Source: Alsobacter sp040380755 (GTDB taxonomy: Bacteria > Pseudomonadota > Alphaproteobacteria > Rhizobiales > Beijerinckiaceae). From it: a DNA stretch of 31,537 bases. Shown here in pieces: positions 1-7,990 of the stretch. Numbering within the stretch: position 1 is the stretch's first letter; the number at the start of each line of letters is the position of its first letter. The stretch is from NCBI GenBank assembly GCA_040380755.1, contig JBEIIL010000038.1, positions 1 to 31,537 on the forward strand. The letters run 5' to 3'. The notes under the pieces are model-generated. The model worked only from the letters and a program-made list of their open reading frames with translations, searched no databases and was not told where the DNA came from. The position numbers and the translations under genes are program-made.

Positions 1-1768
1 CATCGTCGCGCACATCGATCACGGCAAGTCGACGCTTGCCGACCGGTTGATTCAGTTCACCGGCGGGCTGACCCAGCGCGAGATGGTGGACCAGGTGCTC
101 GACAGCATGGACATCGAGCGCGAGCGCGGCATCACCATCAAGGCGCAGACGGTCCGGCTCGACTACACGGCCAAGGATGGGAAAACCTACATCCTCAACC
201 TGATGGACACGCCCGGCCACGTCGACTTCGCCTACGAGGTGTCGCGGTCGCTGGCCGCGTGCGAGGGCTCGCTGCTCGTCGTCGACGCGTCGCAGGGCGT
301 CGAGGCCCAGACGCTGGCCAATGTCTACCATGCGCTCGACGCCAACCACGAGATCGTGCCGGTCCTCAACAAGATCGACCTGCCGGCGGCCGAGCCGGAG
401 CGCATCAAGGCCCAGATCGAGGAGGTGATCGGTCTCGACGCGTCCCAGGCCGTGCCGATCTCGGCCAAGACCGGCCTCAACATCGAGGCGGTGCTCGAAG
501 CCATCGTCACCCGCCTGCCGCCGCCGCAGGGCGACGAGACGGCGCCCCTCAAGGCTCTGCTCGTCGATAGCTGGTACGATGCCTATCTGGGCGTCGTCGT
601 GCTGGTGCGGATCCTCGACGGCAAGCTGCGCAAGGGCTCCGACATCACCATGATGGGCACCCATGCCCGCTACGAGGTCGACCGCATCGGCGTGTTCAAG
701 CCTAAGATGACCGAGGTCATCGAGTTGGGCCCGGGCGAGGTCGGGTTCATCACCGCGCAGATCAAGCAAGTGGCCGACACCCGCGTCGGCGACACCATCA
801 CGGACACGCGCAAGCCGACTGCCGCGGCGCTGCCGGGCTTCAAGCCGGCCCAGCCGGTGGTGTTCTGCGGGCTGTTCCCGGTCGACGCCGCCCAGTTCGA
901 GGATCTGCGCGCCGCCATGGGCCGCCTGCGGCTCAACGACGCCAGCTTCAGCTACGAGATGGAAAGCTCGGCCGCGCTTGGCTTCGGGTTCCGCTGTGGC
1001 TTCCTCGGCCTGCTGCACCTGGAGATCATCCAGGAACGGCTCGAGCGCGAGTTCAACCTCGACCTGATCGCCACCGCTCCGTCGGTGGTCTACCGGATCG
1101 GTCTGCGCGACGGCACGGACATCGAGTTGCACAACCCCGCCGACATGCCCGACGTGATGAAGATCGAGGAGATCCAGGAGCCCTGGATCCGCGCCACGAT
1201 CCTAACGCCTGACGAATATCTGGGCGGCATTCTCAAGCTCTGCCAGGACCGCCGCGGGAGCCAATCCGACCTCAACTATGTCGGCAAGCGCGCCATGGTG
1301 GTGTACGACCTCCCGCTCAACGAGGTGGTGTTCGACTTCTACGACCGCCTCAAGTCGATCTCGAAGGGCTATGCGTCGTTCGACTACACGCTCACCGACT
1401 ACAAGCCCGGCGACCTGGTGAAGATGTCGCTTTTGGTCAATGCCGAGCCGGTCGATGCGCTGTCGATGCTCGTGCACCGGGCCCGCGCCGAAATGCGCGG
1501 CCGCGCCATGTGCGAGAAGCTGAAGGAGCTGATCCCCCAGCACCTGTTCCAGATCCCGATCCAGGCCGCCATCGGCGGCAAGATCATCGCCCGCGAGACC
1601 ATCTCGGCCCTGCGCAAGGACGTGACGGCCAAGTGCTATGGCGGCGACGTCAGCCGCAAGCGTAAGCTCCTCGACAAGCAGAAGGAGGGCAAGAAGCGCA
1701 TGCGCCAGTTCGGCCGCGTGGAAATCCCGCAGGAAGCCTTCATCGCCGCCCTCAAGATGGACAGCTGA
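1..1768 (+). CDS. lepA: Elongation factor 4 (LepA), 5' end missing
   Basis: Ribosome-associated translational GTPase (EF4) that acts on stalled or mis-translocated ribosomes. The reading frame is open from base 2, so the true start lies just left of the window. The P-loop AHIDHGKST is visible at bases 8-34, followed by the switch I region RGITIKAQ, the G3 motif DTPGHVD, the G4 motif NKID and the G5 motif SAK. The C-terminal half has the EF-G-like domains, and the tail RKRKLLDKQKEGKKRMRQFG is the LepA-specific basic C-terminal domain. About 588 residues are present; the usual length is about 600, so only a few codons are missing. It converges with the leftward FAD-enzyme gene, with a hairpin in the 55-bp gap. 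Identification is secure. Confidence 0.97.
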   Translation, partial: IVAHIDHGKSTLADRLIQFTGGLTQREMVDQVLDSMDIERERGITIKAQTVRLDYTAKDGKTYILNLMDTPGHVDFAYEVSRSLAACEGSLLVVDASQGVEAQTLANVYHALDANHEIVPVLNKIDLPAAEPERIKAQIEEVIGLDASQAVPISAKTGLNIEAVLEAIVTRLPPPQGDETAPLKALLVDSWYDAYLGVVVLVRILDGKLRKGSDITMMGTHARYEVDRIGVFKPKMTEVIELGPGEVGFITAQIKQVADTRVGDTITDTRKPTAAALPGFKPAQPVVFCGLFPVDAAQFEDLRAAMGRLRLNDASFSYEMESSAALGFGFRCGFLGLLHLEIIQERLEREFNLDLIATAPSVVYRIGLRDGTDIELHNPADMPDVMKIEEIQEPWIRATILTPDEYLGGILKLCQDRRGSQSDLNYVGKRAMVVYDLPLNEVVFDFYDRLKSISKGYASFDYTLTDYKPGDLVKMSLLVNAEPVDALSMLVHRARAEMRGRAMCEKLKELIPQHLFQIPIQAAIGGKIIARETISALRKDVTAKCYGGDVSRKRKLLDKQKEGKKRMRQFGRVEIPQEAFIAALKMDS

Positions 1769-1783
1769 GCACCCGCAGTGCGT

Positions 1784-1806
1784 GCTGCGCCTTTTGACGG
1801 CGCAGC
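1784..1806. terminator. Hairpin between convergent lepA and FAD-enzyme genes
   Basis: A perfect 8-bp stem (GCTGCGCC / GGCGCAGC) with a 7-nt loop lies 15 nt after the lepA stop and 17 nt beyond the stop of the opposite gene. There is no clear T tract on either side. Its position between converging genes suggests a bidirectional transcription end, but this is inferred from structure and placement only. Confidence 0.45.
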
Positions 1807-1823
1807 CAGTGTTGATGTTGCGC

Positions 1824-3323
1824 TCAGGCGACCTTGCGCGGCACGAGTCGCTCGGAGGCCAGGGCCTCCTTGACGCCGCTTCCGCCGGCCTCGTGGTACT
1901 CGGCGTCCTCGTTGACCGCCCAGATGTCGTAGACGCGCTCGCCGGCGAGGATGTTCTTCACCGTCAGCATGGCCGTCATCATGGCGTGGTCCTGGTTGTT
2001 GTACTTGTGCATGCCGTTTCGGCCGACGAGATGCAGCGTCGGGTAGGCATGCTCGAGGTCGGCCCGCACCATCGAGACGTGGTGCTTGTACTCGTCGTCA
2101 TAGACCGGATAGGCCTTGGCCTGCCGCACGACGCAGGCGTCCACCACCTCGTCCTCCGCGACCAGCCCGATCTTGGCGATTTCGCGCTTGGCGAGCGCCA
2201 CCAGTTCCTCGTCGGGCGCCGACCAGACGCCGTCGCCTTCGAAGCAGAAATATTCGAGCCCCAGGCAGGCGAGCTTCGGGTCCGGCACCATTTCGGGCGA
2301 CCACGAGCGGAAGTTCTGGACGCGGCCGACCTTCACGGACGGATCGTGGATGTAGATCCAGTTGTCGGGGAACAGGTCCTGCCGGGTGGTGATCAGCGCC
2401 ACCGTCAGGAAGTCGCGATACTTCAGCGAACGGGCCGAGAAAGTCGAGATCGGCGCCGGCTTGATGGCGCCGGCAAGCTCGCGGACCGGCGCGGATGAGA
2501 TCACGTGGCGGGCCTTGTAGGTCTCGGTCTTTCCGTCGCCGCACTGCACCGTCAACGTCCAGACGGCCGCCTCGCCATCCCACTGCATGCCGACGAGGCT
2601 GCGGTCGAGGAGCACCTGGCCGCCCTGCTCGCGCGTCTTGCGCGCCGCCGCGTCCCACATCATCCCCGGGCCCTTGCGCGGATACTCGAAGGACTCGATC
2701 AGCGTCTTGACGACTTCGCCTGACGTCTGCTGGCGCAGGCCGCGGAACGGCCGCATCAGCGCATTCATCACCGCGCCGCCCAGCGACAGGCCCTTGATGC
2801 GCTGTGCCGCCCAGTCGGCCGAGATCTCATCGCACGACATGCCCCACACCTTCTCGGTGTAGGTCTTGAAAAAGATCGAGAACAGCCGCTCGCCGAACTG
2901 GTTGCGCACCCACTGGTGGAAGGTCTTGGGGTTTTCGACCGGACGCAGCTTGGCCCAGCCATAGGACGCCATGCACAACGCGCTTTCGAAGATGCCGAGA
3001 TTGGTCAGCGCCTCGAAGGCCTTCAGCGGGTAGGAGTAGAGCTTGCCCTTGTAATAGATCCGCGAGATCCGCGGCCGCTGGATGAAATCGTCGGGCAGGA
3101 GCTCCTTCCACAGGTCGACCACCTCCTTCGACTTCGAGAAGAAGCGATGGCCGCCGATATCGAACAGGAAGCCCTTGTAGTCGACCGTCCGGCTGATGCC
3201 GCCGACCCGCTCGGGATCGCGCTCCACCACGACGACGTCGAGCCCCTCCTTGGTGAGGAGATACGACGCGGTCAGGCCGGCCGGCCCGGCACCGATGACG
3301 AAGACGTCTGCAACCGCGCTCAT
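1824..3323 (-). CDS. NAD(P)/FAD-dependent oxidoreductase, UDP-galactopyranose mutase-like
   Basis: A soluble flavoprotein of about 499 residues. The N-terminal Rossmann motif GAGPAGL (residues 11-17), the acidic end of the second strand (VVVVERD) and the following GGISRTV segment are the FAD-binding signature of the amine-oxidase / UDP-galactopyranose-mutase fold. The C-terminal GMHKYNNQDHAMMTAML segment closes over the flavin and is typical of this family. Such genes are common in surface-polysaccharide clusters and are often described only as FAD-dependent oxidoreductases; the sugar or lipid substrate cannot be deduced. I chose the ATG at 3323 because the flavin motif follows closely and it sits 4 nt after the stop of the upstream gtrA-like gene; an in-frame start at 3374 would overlap that gene. 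The two genes are probably translationally coupled. Confidence 0.85.
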   Translation of the reverse strand: MSAVADVFVIGAGPAGLTASYLLTKEGLDVVVVERDPERVGGISRTVDYKGFLFDIGGHRFFSKSKEVVDLWKELLPDDFIQRPRISRIYYKGKLYSYPLKAFEALTNLGIFESALCMASYGWAKLRPVENPKTFHQWVRNQFGERLFSIFFKTYTEKVWGMSCDEISADWAAQRIKGLSLGGAVMNALMRPFRGLRQQTSGEVVKTLIESFEYPRKGPGMMWDAAARKTREQGGQVLLDRSLVGMQWDGEAAVWTLTVQCGDGKTETYKARHVISSAPVRELAGAIKPAPISTFSARSLKYRDFLTVALITTRQDLFPDNWIYIHDPSVKVGRVQNFRSWSPEMVPDPKLACLGLEYFCFEGDGVWSAPDEELVALAKREIAKIGLVAEDEVVDACVVRQAKAYPVYDDEYKHHVSMVRADLEHAYPTLHLVGRNGMHKYNNQDHAMMTAMLTVKNILAGERVYDIWAVNEDAEYHEAGGSGVKEALASERLVPRKVA

Positions 3324-3327
3324 GGGA

Positions 3328-3846
3328 TCAATCCTGCGAAACAGCGACGTTGGCTGGCCGCAGGGCCGGCGCAAACGTCAGGAGATGGTGGCCGGTGAAG
3401 CCCACGACCGCACCGAGCCCGCAGCCGAACACGAAGCTGACGGCGCGGGGAATCTCCGGAACGGCGTAGATCAGCACAAGGAAAACCGTGTAGCTCAGGC
3501 CCTGGGCCGTGAACGCAACGGCGGCGTAGAGGCTGCCTTCGACAGCGCTGCGGCGCCCGCTGCGCGCGAAGGTGAAACGGCGGTTGAGCAGCCACACCAA
3601 AAGGGTCGCCAGCCCGATCGATAGGGCGCGCGAGACGGCAGGGACAAGGCCGGCGAGGTCGAGGATCGCGAAGGTGGAACTGTCGATGATGAAGCCGATG
3701 GCGCCGACACCGAGGAACCGGCTGAACCTGCCGGACAGTTCCGTCAATCTGCCGAGCACCGTGTTGGCCGCACCGCTGCGGACCGACAGAACCTTGTGCC
3801 CGGGCCCGAGCGTGGCGTCGTGCTGCGGCTGATAGTCCGGGTGCAT
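3328..3846 (-). CDS. GtrA-family membrane protein
   Basis: Small polytopic inner-membrane protein (172 residues) of the GtrA/DPMS family, proteins thought to flip or present polyprenyl-phosphate-linked sugars during surface-glycan synthesis. About four hydrophobic helices begin around residue 43 (FLGVGAIGFIIDSSTFAIL). The conserved segment LLVWLLNRRFTFARSG after the second helix is the family hallmark (NRxxTF). The charged N-terminus of about 40 residues is likely cytoplasmic. The gene is first in a leftward pair with the flavoenzyme, its stop lying 4 nt before that start, which suggests joint action on a polyprenyl-linked sugar. The substrate is unknown. The start ATG at 3846 has only a weak Shine-Dalgarno match (GGCGGA). 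Confidence 0.88.
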   Translation of the reverse strand: MHPDYQPQHDATLGPGHKVLSVRSGAANTVLGRLTELSGRFSRFLGVGAIGFIIDSSTFAILDLAGLVPAVSRALSIGLATLLVWLLNRRFTFARSGRRSAVEGSLYAAVAFTAQGLSYTVFLVLIYAVPEIPRAVSFVFGCGLGAVVGFTGHHLLTFAPALRPANVAVSQD

Positions 3847-3922
3847 GGATCCGCCAGGTTGATGACAGGGTCTGTCTCAGGCAGTGCCCGGACCCGAGCT
3901 TCCTCATAGCCCGGCCCCGCAT

Positions 3923-3938
3923 AAGGAACGGTAAACGC
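3923..3938 (-). promoter_or_regulatory. Upstream motif GCGTTTACCGTTCCTT, shared with the PBP-activator gene
   Basis: Read on the minus strand, this 16-mer lies 77 nt upstream of the gtrA-like start. The same sequence with one base deleted (GCGTTTACCTTCCTT) lies at 30181-30195, 82 nt upstream of the PBP-activator start. The equal placement suggests a shared control element, but no bound protein is identified. The 209-bp divergent region 3847-4055 otherwise shows no convincing -35/-10 pair. Confidence 0.3.
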
Positions 3939-4055
3939 GGGATCTTGCCGGCCGGTGGAGCCGCTGCGCTGCGCTTCTGGCGGGTCGGTGCAACGCAAGC
4001 AACCTGATCTTAAGCGCGGCGGTCTATGGCTCGCTGATCACTGAGTGGAGTGGAC

Positions 4056-5096
4056 ATGATGAGCAGCGTTTGCGTGACGGGCGGTTCGGGCTTCCTTGGG
4101 TCGCTTCTTGTCGGCAGGCTGCTCAACGAGGGTTACGAGGTCACGAGCATCGATCTTCTGCCCAACAGCATGTCCCACCCCCGCCTGACCGCGATCGTCG
4201 GCGACATCCGGGACCGGGCGATGCTGGATGCAGCATTTTCTGCCTGCAGGCCCGCGACCGTGTATCACTGCGCCGCACTACTGGCGCATGGTTCGCTCAA
4301 CGAACGCGAGCTGTGGTCGAGCAATGTCGAGGGCACACGCACCCTGGCCGCTGCCATTGCGGCGGCAGGCATCCGCAGCGTCGTCTACACCTCCAGCAAC
4401 TGCCTGTGGGGCCGCGGTTTTGATCGGCCGGTGCGGGAGGATGACGCGCCCGCACCCATCGAGATCTATGGTCACAGCAAGTGGGAAGGCGAGAAGATCC
4501 TGCTGGCCCATGCAGGCGACTTTGCCACCACCGTGATCCGCTGCCCCACCATCATGGATGAGGGCCGGCTGGGGCTTCTCAGCATCCTCTTCGAATTCAT
4601 CGCCGAAGGTCGCCGGGTTTGGGTGGTCGGAGACGGCGGCAACCGCTATCAGTTCATCGCCGCTTCGGATCTGATCGCCGCCATGTTGCTCGCCGGCGAG
4701 AGAGGCCAAGCGGGCATCTATGGCATAGGCTCGGATGACGTGAGCACGATGCGTGAATCCTACGCCTATGTGATTGATCGCGCCGGAACGGGTGCGCGGA
4801 TTGCCAGCCTGCCCAAAGGCCTGACCATCCTGGGCATGCAGATTGCCCATCACCTGAAGATTTCGCCCCTAGGCCCGTATCACTACCGCATGATCGCGGC
4901 TGATTTCGTGTTCGACACGTCGGCGATTAAGCAGTCGCTCGGCTGGCGCCCGGCCCTGACGAACCAGCAGATGCTTTTTCGTGCCTACGATTACTACGCC
5001 AGAAACCGGGCCGAAATCGAAGGGCGCTCGGATGCCTCCGCGCATCGCAAGTCGGCTGACATGGGTGTCATCCGCCTGCTGAAATGGATCTCTTGA
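4056..5096 (+). CDS. NAD-dependent epimerase/dehydratase (extended SDR)
   Basis: Extended short-chain dehydrogenase of 346 residues, a family that modifies nucleotide sugars or related polyols using bound NAD(P). The nucleotide-binding glycines GGSGFLG are at residues 9-15, the acidic residue ending strand two is in TSIDLLP, and the catalytic set is Ser in YTSSN (about 113) with Tyr138 and Lys142 in YGHSK. The C-terminal substrate domain is diverged and gives no clue to the substrate. The ATG at 4056 is preferred because GGAG lies 5 nt upstream; a GTG at 4050 and an ATG at 4059 are also in frame. It is divergent from the gtrA-like gene and 183 bp upstream of a GT-C-like gene in the same direction, a context suggesting glycan synthesis. 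Confidence 0.85.
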   Translation: MMSSVCVTGGSGFLGSLLVGRLLNEGYEVTSIDLLPNSMSHPRLTAIVGDIRDRAMLDAAFSACRPATVYHCAALLAHGSLNERELWSSNVEGTRTLAAAIAAAGIRSVVYTSSNCLWGRGFDRPVREDDAPAPIEIYGHSKWEGEKILLAHAGDFATTVIRCPTIMDEGRLGLLSILFEFIAEGRRVWVVGDGGNRYQFIAASDLIAAMLLAGERGQAGIYGIGSDDVSTMRESYAYVIDRAGTGARIASLPKGLTILGMQIAHHLKISPLGPYHYRMIAADFVFDTSAIKQSLGWRPALTNQQMLFRAYDYYARNRAEIEGRSDASAHRKSADMGVIRLLKWIS

Positions 5097-5244
5097 GCAT
5101 CGGACCGTTCAGGCCGTCGCATCTGGCCCACGCGGGTCCTGCCGTCGGCCGACTTGCCATTCTGGGCGGTCGACTGTCGGCGCCCGCTGTTGGAACGGAT
5201 CCGTGGCTGCTGGCGCGAACCGCAAATTAACGCCCGCCTGCTAG

Positions 5245-5268
5245 TGGGTTAGGGGAAAAGCCAACCCA
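5245..5268 (+). other. Stem-loop just upstream of the GT-C-like gene
   Basis: TGGGTT and AACCCA form a 6-bp stem around a 12-nt purine-rich loop that contains AGGGGA, ending 11 nt before the start codon. It may affect ribosome access, but such short stems occur by chance. The rest of the 183-bp gap 5097-5279 shows no gene or clear promoter. Confidence 0.2.
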
Positions 5269-5279
5269 TCCGGGACGCC

Positions 5280-7103
5280 ATGTCAGACACGACCCTCCGC
5301 CCCACTGCCGAGCGGCCGCTCGAGCGCGCGCTTCAGCAAAGTACGCTCGGCGTTGTCTTCGTCTGGCTGATCTTCATCATGCTCAAGACGAACGGGCTAG
5401 CCGATATCGGCAGCGTGTTCGGCGACACCGACGACGCGATGCGGCTGTCGCAGATCCGCGATCTGCTCGCCGGTCAGGGCTGGTACGACCTGCGCCACTA
5501 CAGGCTCGATCCACCAACGCCGGTGGTGATGCACTGGACCCGGCTTGTCGACCTTCCTGTCGCGGTCCTCATGCTGCTGTTCGGCACCGTGGTGCCGTTT
5601 GGCCTCGCGGAGAAACTTGCGCTCACCCTGTGGCCGACCCTGCTGGTTCTGCCGCTGATGTTCGCATCGCAATCCATCGCCTGCCGCCTCGGCAACCGCT
5701 ATGCGGGCCTCGCGGCCGTGTTCCTCACGGCGACGTGCCTCGCCATGATCTGGCAGTTCCGGCCGGGCCGCATCGATCATCACGGCCTGCAGATGCTGCT
5801 GACGCTCTGCATGATGGTGGGACTGTTCCGGGCGGATCGCGCCGGCGCGGCCTGGGCCGGCGTGGCGGCGGCGGTGGCGCTTGGCGTCGGCATCGAGGCC
5901 GTGCCCTACATCGCCCTCGTCGGTCTGGGATACGCCGTGATCTGGGTTGCCGGGCAGGACCGGATCGGTGCGCTGCGCGCGTTCGGCTCCGCGCTGGCGG
6001 GTGTTTCCCTGGTGTGCGCGGGCCTGCTGATCGAGCCGAGCCGTTGGCTGGTCGGTGCCTGCGACATGCTGTCCGCAAACTTTCTTGCCCTGACCGTCGT
6101 CGGCGGCGGAGGTGTGGCGCTTGCCACCCTGTCCCGTTGGGTCGATGAATCGGCAGGACGCCGCGCAGTAGCGCTTGCCATCGCAGGAGCCGCCGCCCTC
6201 GGCCTCTTCGTGCTGGCCGAGCCCGCCTGCCTGCGCGGTCCCAACCATTTCGATCCGCGCCTCTGGCCGATCTGGCAGGACCACATCCACGAGACCCAGT
6301 CGGTCTTCGCCATGGGCCGCAATGAGATCGCGCTGGCCCTGAGCTATACCGCCGTGCCGATTGCCGGACTGGTGGCCTGGGGGGTGCTGATGGCGGACCC
6401 CGCCACGCGCCGGTCGGCGCCCGCCTGGGTCTTTCTCGTGTCCTTCCTGCTGGCCTTCGCCCTTGGCTGCACCCAGATCCGCGTCATCGTCTATGCCAAC
6501 ATGCTCGCTGTTCCGGCAATCGCTGCGGCAATCGCCCGGATTGCCGTGTCCAACGCGGCAAAGGGCGGATCGAAACTGGTCGTCGTTCTGGCCGGCATGC
6601 TGCTGACCAGCGGCTCGACAATGGCCGTGACGCTCCACATGCTGCTGGAGAAGCAGGAAGAGGTCGCCGACAAGCAGGCGGCCGAGAAGCCGGCGGCCAG
6701 TGTGACCGTCTCCGAACGCGAACCCTGCATGACGCTGGCCAACTATGCTGCCTTTGCGGGCGCTCCAGCCGGTCTTGTCGCAGGGTTGATCGATCTCGGC
6801 CCGTTCGTGCTGCTGGCGACCCGCCATACGGTCCTGAGCGCGCCCTATCACCGGTATGAGAGCGGCATCCTGACGGCTGACGCGATCATGCGTGCGCCGC
6901 CAGCGCAGGCAGAAGCCCTGGCCCGGCAACGTGGCGTGAACTATGTCGCCTATTGCACCTCCTCGCCTGGCCTTCGACTGTATCGCGAGGCCGCCCAGGA
7001 TGGTCTTGCCGTCCGGCTGCTGAACGGCGATGTTCCGGCATGGCTCGAAGCGCTTCCCGGCACAGGTCCGATTCGCGCATACAAGGTCCGTTCCGCCTCC
7101 TGA
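5280..7103 (+). CDS. Polytopic membrane protein, GT-C / STT3-AglB-like glycosyltransferase candidate
   Basis: Large inner-membrane protein (607 residues) with one helix near residues 22-38 and about ten more hydrophobic segments to about residue 460, then a soluble C-terminal domain of about 150 residues. The first periplasmic loop has an acidic motif GDTDDAMR (residues 48-55), followed by QGWYDLRHYRLDPPTPVVMHW (66-86) and RIDHH (164-168). An acidic first loop and a D-H-H motif followed by a soluble tail are known features of GT-C enzymes such as the AglB/STT3 oligosaccharyltransferases, which transfer lipid-linked glycans. Overall similarity could not be tested, so function is inferred. No strong Shine-Dalgarno sequence is seen; GGGAC lies 3 nt before the ATG. 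The 3' end overlaps mepA by 64 nt. Confidence 0.6.
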   Translation: MSDTTLRPTAERPLERALQQSTLGVVFVWLIFIMLKTNGLADIGSVFGDTDDAMRLSQIRDLLAGQGWYDLRHYRLDPPTPVVMHWTRLVDLPVAVLMLLFGTVVPFGLAEKLALTLWPTLLVLPLMFASQSIACRLGNRYAGLAAVFLTATCLAMIWQFRPGRIDHHGLQMLLTLCMMVGLFRADRAGAAWAGVAAAVALGVGIEAVPYIALVGLGYAVIWVAGQDRIGALRAFGSALAGVSLVCAGLLIEPSRWLVGACDMLSANFLALTVVGGGGVALATLSRWVDESAGRRAVALAIAGAAALGLFVLAEPACLRGPNHFDPRLWPIWQDHIHETQSVFAMGRNEIALALSYTAVPIAGLVAWGVLMADPATRRSAPAWVFLVSFLLAFALGCTQIRVIVYANMLAVPAIAAAIARIAVSNAAKGGSKLVVVLAGMLLTSGSTMAVTLHMLLEKQEEVADKQAAEKPAASVTVSEREPCMTLANYAAFAGAPAGLVAGLIDLGPFVLLATRHTVLSAPYHRYESGILTADAIMRAPPAQAEALARQRGVNYVAYCTSSPGLRLYREAAQDGLAVRLLNGDVPAWLEALPGTGPIRAYKVRSAS

Positions 7104-7954
7104 CCCGGGCGGGCGCGGCGGTCCTGTCCGGCCTCATGGCGCTGCCGGCCGGCGCGGCGGAGGATCCGGTCGCCAAGGAGGCGTTCGGTGCCGCCCGCAC
7201 CCCCGCGCCGCTCGAGGCGCGGGTCTTCGGCTCCTATGCGCGGGGCTGCCTCGCCGGCGGCGTGGCGCTGCCCGCCGACGGGCCGGCCTGGCAGGTGATG
7301 CGACCGTCCCGCAACCGCGCCTGGGGCCACCCGCAGCTGGTCTCGTTCCTGTCCGATTTTGCCCGCAAGGTGCCCGCCATCAACGGCTGGCCCGGTCTGC
7401 TGGTCGGCGACATTGCCCAGCCGCGTGGCGGCCCGATGCTGACCGGCCACGCCTCCCACCAGGTCGGCCTCGATGCCGATGTCTGGCTGACCCCGATGCC
7501 GCGGCGGACACTGACGACCGAGGAGCGCGAGACCATCTCCGCCACCAACCTGGTCGCCGACGACTGGAACGACGTCAATCCGGCGGTCTGGACGGCGCAG
7601 CATCTGGCGCTGATCCGTGCCGCGGCCTCGCAACCAGGCGTCGAGCGGATCTTCGTCAACCCTGCGATCAAGAAGGCGCTGTGCCGCGAGGCGGGCGCCG
7701 ACCGCGGCTGGTTGCGGCAGGTCCGGCCCATGTATGGCCACAACTACCACATGCATATCCGGCTCGCCTGTCCGGCCGGGGACACGGAATGCGCCGCTCA
7801 GGCGCGCACGTCGCCCGGCGACGGCTGCGGCAAGGAGCTGGACTGGTGGTTCACCGCCGAGGCACGCACGCCCAAGAAGGGCGGCAAGCCGCCGCCGCCG
7901 ATGCGGCTCTCCGCCCTGCCGTCTGGCTGCCGCATCGTCCTGCAGGCACGTTGA
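7040..7954 (+). CDS. mepA: Penicillin-insensitive murein endopeptidase (MepA)
   Basis: Periplasmic LAS-type zinc peptidase that cleaves D-Ala-meso-DAP cross-links in peptidoglycan. The zinc motif GHASHQVGLDAD gives ligands His140 and Asp147, and YGHNYHMHIRL near residue 215 supplies the third histidine; several conserved cysteines (for example RLACPAGDTEC) match the family's disulfides. The N-terminus is basic then hydrophobic (AAVLSGLMALPAGAAED), consistent with a signal peptide cut after the Ala-Gly-Ala-Ala run. The ATG at 7040 gives 304 residues and overlaps the preceding membrane-protein gene by 64 nt; a longer frame from 6953 has no plausible signal sequence. It converges with the UPF0114 gene. 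Family assignment is firm; the start is less certain. Confidence 0.92.
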   Translation: MARSASRHRSDSRIQGPFRLLTRAGAAVLSGLMALPAGAAEDPVAKEAFGAARTPAPLEARVFGSYARGCLAGGVALPADGPAWQVMRPSRNRAWGHPQLVSFLSDFARKVPAINGWPGLLVGDIAQPRGGPMLTGHASHQVGLDADVWLTPMPRRTLTTEERETISATNLVADDWNDVNPAVWTAQHLALIRAAASQPGVERIFVNPAIKKALCREAGADRGWLRQVRPMYGHNYHMHIRLACPAGDTECAAQARTSPGDGCGKELDWWFTAEARTPKKGGKPPPPMRLSALPSGCRIVLQAR

Positions 7955-7990
7955 CGGAGCACCTGCTGGACGATCCGCCCGCAAGCCCCG

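Noticed and set aside
5397..6929. Minus-strand open frame of 510 codons opposite the GT-C-like gene
   Set aside because: Rich in Gln, His, Arg and Asp as expected of antisense reading of hydrophobic codons; no motif or ribosome site.
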